DNA from: Paenarthrobacter sp. GOM3
GTDB lineage: Bacteria; Actinomycetota; Actinomycetes; Actinomycetales; Micrococcaceae
DNA length: 64,000 bases
Assembly (NCBI RefSeq): GCF_018215265.2
Contig: NZ_CP136562.1
Location: 2,232,001 to 2,296,000 of the forward strand
Direction of reading: 5' to 3'
Of this stretch, positions 57,943 to 64,000 are shown in pieces. Position numbers and translations under genes: made by a program. The notes beneath the pieces are model-generated. The model searched no databases. It worked only from the letters and a program-made list of their open reading frames with translations, and had not been told where the DNA came from. Each line of letters starts with the position of its first letter. Position 1 is the stretch's first letter.

Positions 57943-59137
57943 CGCAGCTCCAGGAACCATTCGGACGGACGAGTCCCTGCAACCGGTGATCATCGCTGCG
58001 CTGCGAACTCCCATTTGCCGTGCCAATGGCCAGTTGAAGCACCTCCGCGCGCCGGACCTCCTGGCCCCGGTGATCCGTTCGCTCGTCGAATCAGTGGGGG
58101 AGGACCCTGCCGGGGTAGACGACGTCATCATCGGTAACGCGGTGGGTGGCGGCGGAAATGTGGCTCGATTCGCAGCGCTCCAGGCCGGGCTGCCAATCTC
58201 AGTCCCTGGCCTCACGGTGGACCGGCAGTGCGGCTCGGGACTGGACGCCGTTGCGATGGCGTCCCGGCTGGTGGCGGCCGGCGGAGACCCGCTGTATATC
58301 GCGGGCGGCGTCGAAAGCATCAGTACCGCTCCCGCCCGGGCCAACAGGGACGACGACGGCGGCCTGGACTTCTACTCGCGGGCCACCTTCGTGCCAATGG
58401 AGTACGGCGACCCGGATATGGGTGTGGCAGCCGAAAATGTGGCACGGGAATGTGGCGTGTCACGGGAAAGACAGGACGGCTACGCACTCCGCAGCCACCA
58501 GAGGGCGGTGGAAGCCGCCCAGGACGGCAGGTTCGTGGGCGAGATGGTCGCACTGGGCGACGAGGGAACTGTGGTGGCCTGCGATGACGGTCCCCGCCCT
58601 TCGCTTCGCGCCCCGATGATGGCGCGTTTCCCCGCCGCCTTCGTACCCGGAGGAACTGTCACAGCAGGGAATTCGTGCTTCGACGCCGACGGTGCCTCCG
58701 CCGTCGTCGTTACCTCCCTGAAGCGTGCACGCGCCATGGGCGCGGAGGACGGCTTGCTGGTGTTGGGTTGCGACACCACCGGGGTGCATCCGGAACTGCT
58801 GGGTGTCGGTGCGGCGTACGCAGCCGAGAGGCTCCTGGCAGGACACGGGGTGGCGCCGGACGATATTGACCTTATCGAATTCAATGAAGCGTTCGCCGCA
58901 CAGACAATTGCTTGCCTGGACCACGTGGGGATCGGGCCCGAACGGGCCAACCTGGACGGCGGAGCTTTGGCCCTGGGCCACGCCTACGGTGCGTCGGGAG
59001 CCGTCCTGGTGACCCGCCTTCTGGCCCAGGCGCGCCGGCGGTTCCTGGAGTCGAAGGAGTCGTCTCTGGGGCTCGCAATGATCAGTATCGCCGGCGGCAT
59101 GGGAACAGCGGCACTGATGCGGTACTCAACGCTCTAG
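57935..59137 (+). CDS. Thiolase-family protein lacking the second catalytic Cys
   Basis: A 400-residue member of the thiolase family. The nucleophile Cys99 is in VDRQCGSGLDAVAMA, the NEAFAAQ block is present, and the His of GGALALGHAYGASGA is kept. At the position of the second catalytic Cys (CIGGGxG in family members) the sequence reads LAMISIAGGMGTA, with Ser384 in place of Cys. TTG 57935 is a likely start because it overlaps the ligase stop and removes an unrelated N-terminal extension; ribosome binding is weak. In normal thiolases this Cys shuttles the proton during Claisen condensation, so the reaction may be altered or limited to acyl transfer. The last 12 bp overlap the convergent bioN gene. 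Confidence 0.82.
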   Translation: MADAAPGTIRTDESLQPVIIAALRTPICRANGQLKHLRAPDLLAPVIRSLVESVGEDPAGVDDVIIGNAVGGGGNVARFAALQAGLPISVPGLTVDRQCGSGLDAVAMASRLVAAGGDPLYIAGGVESISTAPARANRDDDGGLDFYSRATFVPMEYGDPDMGVAAENVARECGVSRERQDGYALRSHQRAVEAAQDGRFVGEMVALGDEGTVVACDDGPRPSLRAPMMARFPAAFVPGGTVTAGNSCFDADGASAVVVTSLKRARAMGAEDGLLVLGCDTTGVHPELLGVGAAYAAERLLAGHGVAPDDIDLIEFNEAFAAQTIACLDHVGIGPERANLDGGALALGHAYGASGAVLVTRLLAQARRRFLESKESSLGLAMISIAGGMGTAALMRYSTL

Positions 59138-59761
59138 GGTGTCTTCCGGTTCACCCAGGCCGCGGGCAGCCAACGCATCACCCGTTTGCCGGGCGTACGC
59201 CACGGTCGTGATGAAGACAGGGAGGACCAGGGCCCGGGGGTTCCGCTCCAGGCCGCGGGCCCGGGCAGAATCGCGCACGTCGGAGAAAGCGCCTGCGATG
59301 AACGGAATGCTCCGCAGCATCACGGCGATGGTCAGGGCGAAACGTTCTGGATCGGCTCCGAACCGCCGGAACGGCTTGGCCAGGGAGACCACGCCATCCA
59401 AGAGGTCCTGCACCGGGGTAGTGGCCGTCAACACCGATGCTGCCACCACGCACACCAGGATGTTGAGGACGATGCGGGCCGCCGTGGGCCCTCCGAGTTG
59501 CCACCACTGGAACAGTCCGATCACCAGCACAATGGGCGCCACCATCCGGATGGCTCCGGCAAGTCGTCCGAGGCCTGCTCCGCTGAGCAGGAACAGGCCG
59601 CACATGATGCCGAAGATCAGCAGGGAAACGGCCCAGTCCACAATCAGGAACGATGCCGCCCCGCAGGCAGCCACCACCAGGAACTTCAGCCACAGGGGTG
59701 CGCGATGGATGACAGAGTCACCGCGCACATAGTTGGCGATCAGGAAACCATGGCCCCTCAC
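59126..59761 (-). CDS. bioN: Biotin ECF transporter transmembrane subunit BioN (EcfT)
   Basis: A 211-residue coupling protein that links the ATPase to the substrate-binding BioY. About five hydrophobic helices are seen. The two ARG coupling motifs are in DSARARGLERNPRALV and GDALAARGLGEPE, typical of EcfT. GTG 59761 overlaps the bioM stop (GTGA), so they are coupled. bioN is last in the bioY-bioM-bioN operon. Confidence 0.88.
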   Translation of the reverse strand: MRGHGFLIANYVRGDSVIHRAPLWLKFLVVAACGAASFLIVDWAVSLLIFGIMCGLFLLSGAGLGRLAGAIRMVAPIVLVIGLFQWWQLGGPTAARIVLNILVCVVAASVLTATTPVQDLLDGVVSLAKPFRRFGADPERFALTIAVMLRSIPFIAGAFSDVRDSARARGLERNPRALVLPVFITTVAYARQTGDALAARGLGEPEDTLER

Positions 59762-60522
59762 CTGGGCACGTCCCCTGTCCTGGTTCCGGACGGGAACCCT
59801 TCCAACGCCGCCGCGCACAGCATCCGGTAGTGTGCGACGCCTTCCGCAGCTCCGCCGTCGAACGCTATCCGGCCCGATTCGACAACCAGGACACGGTCCA
59901 TATCCAGGGCCAGGTCCAAATCGTGGGTGGACATGATGACCTGCTGGTCCAGGCCGGCGATGGTTCGGCGGAGAAGCTCCCGGTTGCGCAGGTCCAGCAG
60001 GGTCGATGGTTCGTCAAGGACCAGAACCTTGGGGCCAACGGCCAGGACGGCGGCCAACGCGAGCAGCTGCCGTTCCCCACCGGAAAGTTCGTAGATGCTC
60101 TGGTCGGCCAGGCCCAGAAGGCCGAAACGGGCAAGGACTGTTTCGGCCCGGGCGGCGCGCTCTTTGGAGTTCTTGACCGAACGGCGGAGTGAAAGTTCAA
60201 CGTCTTCACGGCCCGTCGGCATGACCAGCTGGGACAGGGGATCGGTGAACACGAAGCCCACGTTGCCCCGAACCCGGCGAACATTCGCCACAGTGTCATC
60301 GCCGTGGACCATTACCGTGCCTTCGCTGGGTGTAACCAGGCCATTCAGGAGGCGCAGCAGGGTGGATTTTCCGGAACCATTGGCGCCAATGACGCCAATG
60401 CGGCGCTCCGGCAACTCCAGCGAAACCTCGTGCAGGAGGGTCTTGGCAGTGTCGCTGCCGTCGACCGCCACCCGTACCGCGACGGCGTCGAAATGGATGG
60501 AATTCATGAACTGATTGTTCAC
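59758..60522 (-). CDS. bioM: Biotin ECF transporter ATP-binding subunit BioM
   Basis: A 254-residue ABC ATPase of the ECF type. Walker A is GVIGANGSGKSTLLRLLNGL (about 37-56), the ECF-typical VGFVFTDPLSQLVMPTGRED is the Q-loop region, the signature is YELSGGERQLLALAAVLA, and Walker B is VLVLDEPSTLLDLRN with H-loop STHDLDLALDMD. It drives uptake of biotin captured by BioY. The GTG at 60522 or the ATG at 60507 may be the start. It is 3 bp from bioY. Confidence 0.9.
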   Translation of the reverse strand: MNNQFMNSIHFDAVAVRVAVDGSDTAKTLLHEVSLELPERRIGVIGANGSGKSTLLRLLNGLVTPSEGTVMVHGDDTVANVRRVRGNVGFVFTDPLSQLVMPTGREDVELSLRRSVKNSKERAARAETVLARFGLLGLADQSIYELSGGERQLLALAAVLAVGPKVLVLDEPSTLLDLRNRELLRRTIAGLDQQVIMSTHDLDLALDMDRVLVVESGRIAFDGGAAEGVAHYRMLCAAALEGFPSGTRTGDVPR

Positions 60523-60525
60523 TGC

Positions 60526-61146
60526 CTACTTGACCCGACGGACCAGGACGTCAGGGAAAGCCTTGTGGATGGCCAAAGCAATGACCACGGCCAGCACGTT
60601 CTTAAGGATGTCACCGGGGTAGAAGGCGAGGTCGGCGAGGAAAGCCTTGCCGAAGTCCAGCTTGCCGTTGAGCATCATGCCCAGGACACCAAGACCGTGA
60701 ATGATGACGATGCTGCTGACCATGGCGGCGGCGAAGAGCCACAGGCCACGGTGTTTCACCGTACGACGGATAACGACGCCGGCCAGGTAGCCCGTGGCGG
60801 CTGCTGCCAAGGGGAAGGCCACAATGTAGCCCGCGGAGGGCGTCGCCAGGATGCCCAACCCGCTGCGGCCACCGCTGAAGATGGGCAAACCTGCCAAGCC
60901 GAGCAGGACATAGAGCCCGACGGCGGCAAAACCGCGTCCAGCGCCCAACACCAGTCCGCTGAGCATCACCGTGAGGGTCACCAAGGTGATCGGAACCCCC
61001 AAGGCTCCCACCGGGATACCGGGGACGACCGAGGAGGCTGCGACGAGCGCCGCGAAGACGGCGATAAGGCCGATGTCGGTAGCGGTCCAACGTCGACGGG
61101 CCGGTGTAGCGGTGCGCTGGGCTGTGGCAGAGTCGGTCTGGCTCAT
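60526..61146 (-). CDS. bioY: Biotin transporter substrate-binding protein BioY
   Basis: A 206-residue membrane protein, the S component that binds biotin. About six helices are seen. The diagnostic stretch is GLYVLLGLAGLPIFSGGRSG followed by LGILATPSAGYIVAFPLAA. The ATG at 61146 follows GGATCC; an upstream start 15 bp away is also in frame. The operon presence of BioM and BioN makes it a high-affinity group I system. It lies 293 bp from the divergent ABC-F gene. Confidence 0.93.
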   Translation of the reverse strand: MSQTDSATAQRTATPARRRWTATDIGLIAVFAALVAASSVVPGIPVGALGVPITLVTLTVMLSGLVLGAGRGFAAVGLYVLLGLAGLPIFSGGRSGLGILATPSAGYIVAFPLAAAATGYLAGVVIRRTVKHRGLWLFAAAMVSSIVIIHGLGVLGMMLNGKLDFGKAFLADLAFYPGDILKNVLAVVIALAIHKAFPDVLVRRVK

Positions 61147-61334
61147 GAAGGATCCAATCAAGTGTGATGTGGTGCAGTGCGTGCGGAACTTTCCCCTGCT
61201 TTCGAGGGTACGGAGGCCAGGGAACCCTCATTTTGGAGCCTTCCCACAACGCACGCCGCGGATTCTTTGAAGGGTGCCCCAAAATTCCGCTGGGCGGGCA
61301 AATGCCAGTCCCCGGCCGGGGTACCGGTAGACTT

Positions 61335-61347
61335 GAACAGGCTGTTC
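61335..61347 (+). promoter_or_regulatory. Palindrome GAACAG-G-CTGTTC between bioY and the ABC-F gene
   Basis: A perfect 6-bp inverted repeat around one base, directly after TAGACT (61328-61333), a possible -10 box of the ABC-F gene. CCCCGGCCGGGG (61310-61321), a second palindrome, lies just upstream. It may be an operator, but no known regulator site matches. In the rest of this 293-bp gap I see nothing else. Confidence 0.4.
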
Positions 61348-61439
61348 TCACAGCCCACCCCGCCGCAGCTGTCAGGCTCCGCACCTGACCGGGCCCACCG
61401 GTCCCCGCAGGCGTTCCCCATTGAAAGGCATCACCCGAA

Positions 61440-63038
61440 TTGATTACCGTCCAGGACCTCGAACTCCGCGCCGGCGCACGCCTGCTCATGGACCAGGTTA
61501 ACTTCCGGGTGGACAAAGGGGACAAGATTGGCCTCGTTGGGCGCAACGGTGCCGGCAAAACGACTCTGACCCGCGTCCTCGCAGGCGAAGGACTCCCCGC
61601 TGGCGGCAAGGTAACCCGCAGCGGCGAGATCGGCTACCTGCCGCAGGATCCGCGGACACCCGACATGGAGCAGCTCGCCCGCGACCGTATCCTCTCCGCC
61701 CGTGGCTTGGATGTCGTGGTGGGCAAACTCAAGAAGGCACACGAGGACATGGCCAGCGAGGACGCCGCCGTCCAGCGCAAAGCCATGGGCCGCTACGACC
61801 GCCTCGAAGCAGAGTTCCTGGCGGGCGGCGGTTACGCCGCCGAAGCCGAAGCCGCTGCGATCTCCTCTAACCTGGCGCTGCCGGACCGGCTCCTGAACCA
61901 GCCGTTGAAGACCCTCTCCGGTGGCCAGCGCCGCCGCGTGGAGCTGGCGCGGATCCTGTACTCGGACGCGGAAACCCTGCTCCTGGACGAACCCACCAAC
62001 CACTTGGACGCCGACTCCATCACTTGGCTCCGGGACTTCCTGAAGAACCACCAGGGCGGCCTGATCGTCATCAGCCACGACACCGACCTGCTCGAAGCCA
62101 CTGTCAACAAGGTCTACCTCCTTGACGCCAACCGCGCCCAGATCGACTACTACAACATGGACTGGAAGCGCTACCTGCTCCAACGCGAAACGGACGAACG
62201 CGCCCGCAAGCGCGAGCGTGCCAACGCAGAAAAGAAGGCCCAGGTCCTCATCGACCAGGCCAACAAGATGCGGGCAAAGGCCACTAAGGCAGTGGCAGCC
62301 CAGAACATGGCCAAGCGTGCCGAGCGGCTCCTGAGCGGCCTGGAAGCTGTCCGCGAAAACGACCGCGTAGCAGCACTGCGCTTCCCGGATCCTTCACCGT
62401 GCGGCAAGACCCCGCTCACTGCCGAAGGGCTCAGCAAGTCCTACGGCTCGCTGGAAATCTTCACTGATGTGGACCTTGCCATTGACCGTGGCTCCAAGGT
62501 GGTCATCCTGGGCCTCAACGGTGCCGGCAAGACCACCCTGCTGCGCATGCTCGCCGGAGTCGACAAGCCCGACACAGGCGACATCATCCCCGGCCACGGA
62601 CTCAAGGTGGGCTACTACGCCCAGGAACACGAAACGCTGGACGTCGACCGCACCGTCCTGGAAAACATGCGTTCCTCGGCGCCGGACATGAAGGACGCCG
62701 AAGTCCGCGGCATCCTCGGTTCGTTCCTGTTTTCGGGTGACGACGTCGACAAACCCGCAGGCGTCCTCTCCGGTGGAGAAAAAACCCGCCTGGCCCTCGC
62801 CACCATTGTGGCCTCCAGCGCCAACGTACTGCTGCTTGACGAACCCACCAACAACCTGGACCCGGCCAGCCGCGCCGAAATCCTGGGCGCGCTCAAGAAC
62901 TACAGCGGCGCCGTCGTCATGGTCAGCCACGACGAAGGTGCAGTCTCGGCTCTGAACCCGGAACGCGTGGTGCTGCTTCCGGACGGCGTTGAGGACCACT
63001 GGAACGAGGACTACCTGGACCTCATTACGCTGGCTTAG
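61440..63038 (+). CDS. ABC-F family ATPase (ribosome-associated)
   Basis: A 532-residue soluble protein with two ABC domains and no membrane part, the ABC-F layout. The first has GLVGRNGAGKTTLTRVLAG, LSGGQRRRVELARILY and LLLDEPTNHLD; the second has ILGLNGAGKTTLLRMLAG, LSGGEKTRLALATIV and LLLDEPTNNLD. Between them is a basic helical linker (RYLLQRETDERARKRERANA then EKKAQVLIDQANKMRAKATK), which in relatives reaches into the ribosome. Some ABC-F proteins act in translation and others protect against antibiotics; the fingerprint does not tell which applies here. The start is TTG, with AAAGG about 12 bases before. Confidence 0.92.
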   Translation: MITVQDLELRAGARLLMDQVNFRVDKGDKIGLVGRNGAGKTTLTRVLAGEGLPAGGKVTRSGEIGYLPQDPRTPDMEQLARDRILSARGLDVVVGKLKKAHEDMASEDAAVQRKAMGRYDRLEAEFLAGGGYAAEAEAAAISSNLALPDRLLNQPLKTLSGGQRRRVELARILYSDAETLLLDEPTNHLDADSITWLRDFLKNHQGGLIVISHDTDLLEATVNKVYLLDANRAQIDYYNMDWKRYLLQRETDERARKRERANAEKKAQVLIDQANKMRAKATKAVAAQNMAKRAERLLSGLEAVRENDRVAALRFPDPSPCGKTPLTAEGLSKSYGSLEIFTDVDLAIDRGSKVVILGLNGAGKTTLLRMLAGVDKPDTGDIIPGHGLKVGYYAQEHETLDVDRTVLENMRSSAPDMKDAEVRGILGSFLFSGDDVDKPAGVLSGGEKTRLALATIVASSANVLLLDEPTNNLDPASRAEILGALKNYSGAVVMVSHDEGAVSALNPERVVLLPDGVEDHWNEDYLDLITLA

Positions 63039-63088
63039 TTTCGCGGTACATGCGTCCGCGGCGCGGTTGCGTCCGCTGCGGGGTGCGC

Positions 63089-63143
63089 TCAATGTGCCGC
63101 GTGCTCGCTCGTGCCTCGCTTAGACGCACGCTACGCACATTGA
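63089..63143. repeat. REP-like imperfect palindrome after the ABC-F gene
   Basis: TCAATGTGC (63089-63097) and GCACATTGA (63135-63143) are perfect 9-base arms, extended by GCGC/GCG outside, around a G/C-rich centre with CGCTCGCTCGTGCC and CTCGC repeats. It may be a terminator shared by the ABC-F gene and the convergent YbaK-type gene, or a mobile-type extragenic element. The tract 63039-63183 otherwise holds no gene. Confidence 0.5.
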
Positions 63144-63183
63144 ACGCGTCGCTTCGCTTGCGGGTTACTCGCCGTCTGCTCGC

Positions 63184-63669
63184 CTAGCGGACCTGGAGTT
63201 CCTGAGCGTTCGTGATGCGTGCCAGATCTGCGTAGGTGATGGAGAACATGGAGTTGTGGTCTCCGGCTCCGGCCCAGAGGAGCTCGTGTTCTTTCAGTGA
63301 GCTGTCCAGGAGCGTACGGATTTTTTGGGGGTGGCCTATGGGGGCTACTCCGCCTACTTCCTGGCCTGTGTGTTCCAGGACGAATTCGGGCGTCGCTCGA
63401 CGGATCTTTGCCGTTCCCAATGTGGTCGCTACGAGGGCCGTGTCCACCCTTGCGGCGCCGCTGGCGAGGATCAGCAGGGGAGCGCCGTCGAGTTCGAAAA
63501 TAAGGCTGTTCGTGATGGCGGCGACGTCGCAGCCCAGCACCGAACCAGCGGCGGCCGCCGTAGGAACTTTCACCTCAAAGATGCGAACAGTGTCCATGGC
63601 GCCCGCCACGGTCAATGCCCACTTCACGTTCAGGACGGCGTCCGGAATGGTGTCAGTAGCCTTGGGCAT
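63184..63669 (-). CDS. YbaK/ProX-type aminoacyl-tRNA deacylase
   Basis: A 161-residue protein with the YbaK/prolyl-tRNA editing fold. Typical are IFELDGAPLLILASGAARVD, then ATPEFVLEHTGQEVGGVAPI and GHPQKIRTLLDSSLKEHELL; the VGGVAPIGH stretch with its Lys/Gly context is the active-site loop. Such enzymes clear mischarged aminoacyl-tRNA (for example Cys- or Ala-tRNAPro). The ATG at 63669 was chosen because the protein otherwise begins with a low-complexity Pro/Arg extension; it still overlaps the upstream gene by 17 bp. Confidence 0.87.
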   Translation of the reverse strand: MPKATDTIPDAVLNVKWALTVAGAMDTVRIFEVKVPTAAAAGSVLGCDVAAITNSLIFELDGAPLLILASGAARVDTALVATTLGTAKIRRATPEFVLEHTGQEVGGVAPIGHPQKIRTLLDSSLKEHELLWAGAGDHNSMFSITYADLARITNAQELQVR

Positions 63670-64000
63670 CAAGGATGGCGTCTTCCTCTTCTTCGGACGT
63701 GGGACGCTTGTTCTTGCGCGCCGCGGGGGTGCGGGGCTTGGGTGTCCCACCGGCAGCAATGATCCCTTCGTCCTCTTCTTCTTCAGCGTCGATGGCCGCG
63801 TTGCGGGCCTGCTGCCGTGCGGCGTAGCCGAAACCGATGAACATCAGCACACCGAAAGCGAACCACTGCAGGGAGTATGAGAGGTGCGTGCCCTCTTCCG
63901 TGGCCGGCTTCGGGAACGGGGTGGGCATCGGTTGCACCGCGGGATCCTCGCTGGCCAACTGCCCGTACGCTCCGGTGGCGATGGGGTAGGGCAATTCTTT
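63653..64000 (-). CDS. SURF1 family protein, C-terminal part (cut by window end)
   Basis: The C-terminal 115 residues of a SURF1-like membrane protein, which assists cytochrome c oxidase assembly. The last periplasmic stretch LPYPIATGAYGQLASEDPA is followed by PFPKPATEEGTHLSYSLQWF and a helix (FAFGVLMFIGFGYAA). The tail is acidic and Lys-rich (DAEEEEDEGIIAAGG, RKNKRPTSEEEEDAILDAQ). The frame stays open to the window edge. Its presence fits the ctaA/ctaB genes in this window. Confidence 0.85.
   Translation of the reverse strand, partial: KELPYPIATGAYGQLASEDPAVQPMPTPFPKPATEEGTHLSYSLQWFAFGVLMFIGFGYAARQQARNAAIDAEEEEDEGIIAAGGTPKPRTPAARKNKRPTSEEEEDAILDAQGY

Noticed and set aside
61335..61347. BioQ site for the biotin operon
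   Set aside because: The spacing between half-sites is wrong (TGAAC-N5-GTTC against TGAAC-N3-GTTAC), and it lies nearer the ABC-F gene. Kept only as an unassigned palindrome.

Overview
The window looks like chromosomal DNA of a high-GC actinobacterium of the Micrococcales, most likely Arthrobacter in the broad sense (Arthrobacter or Paenarthrobacter). The reasons are the strong G/C bias at third codon positions, frequent GTG starts, the WhiA/YvcK/RapZ block, RbpA, OpcA beside Zwf, an Eis-type acetyltransferase, a CoaE-GrpB fusion and a SufR-led suf operon. The genus is an inference from gene content. I see no rRNA, tRNA, CRISPR array, insertion sequence, integrase or phage gene. The first gene (polA) and last gene (SURF1 family) are cut by the window edges.

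Layout. 1-9 kb: polA 3' end, an Eis-like acetyltransferase, a deacetylase-like lipoprotein, rpsA, an IMPACT/YigZ protein divergent from coaE-GrpB, then uvrB. 9-18.8 kb: a TerC membrane protein behind a yybP-ykoY (manganese) riboswitch, an MFS transporter, a minus-strand run (Ski2-like helicase, CoA-transferase, GNAT, S33 hydrolase), tam and a short GntR regulator. 18.8-32.8 kb: uvrA, a HAD phosphatase, plsC, uvrC, rapZ-yvcK-whiA, sodA and gap-pgk-tpiA-secG. 32.9-41.5 kb: rbpA, then the minus-strand pentose phosphate operon tkt-tal-pgi-zwf-opcA-pgl. 41.9-50.2 kb: ctaB, an accessory cassette (secreted I36-type protein, lipoprotein, peptidoglycan-binding adaptor, MacB-type ABC exporter), then ctaA and an ABC-2 exporter on the minus strand. 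50.3-55.5 kb: sufR-sufB-sufD-Rieske ferredoxin-sufC-sufT. 55.6-64 kb: a YpfJ-type metallopeptidase, an acyl-CoA ligase and a thiolase convergent with the biotin ECF transporter bioY-bioM-bioN, an ABC-F ATPase, a YbaK-type deacylase and a SURF1 fragment.

How the genes work together. Most of the window is core metabolism: triose-phosphate glycolysis, the oxidative and non-oxidative pentose phosphate pathway, heme O/A synthesis for cytochrome oxidase, Fe-S cluster assembly and nucleotide excision repair (uvrA, uvrB and uvrC all lie within about 18.4 kb). The less ordinary parts are the 43.0-47.5 kb exporter cassette, with a cluster of CACCTAGT repeats upstream, and the acyl-CoA ligase/thiolase pair beside the biotin transporter. 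That thiolase has Ser where the second catalytic Cys is expected.

Expression signals. About a dozen genes have a TAnnnT hexamer ending 6-8 bp before the start codon. This is the signature of leaderless transcripts, and it helps choose several starts. Strong hairpin terminators follow rpsA, sodA, secG, ctaB and sufT.
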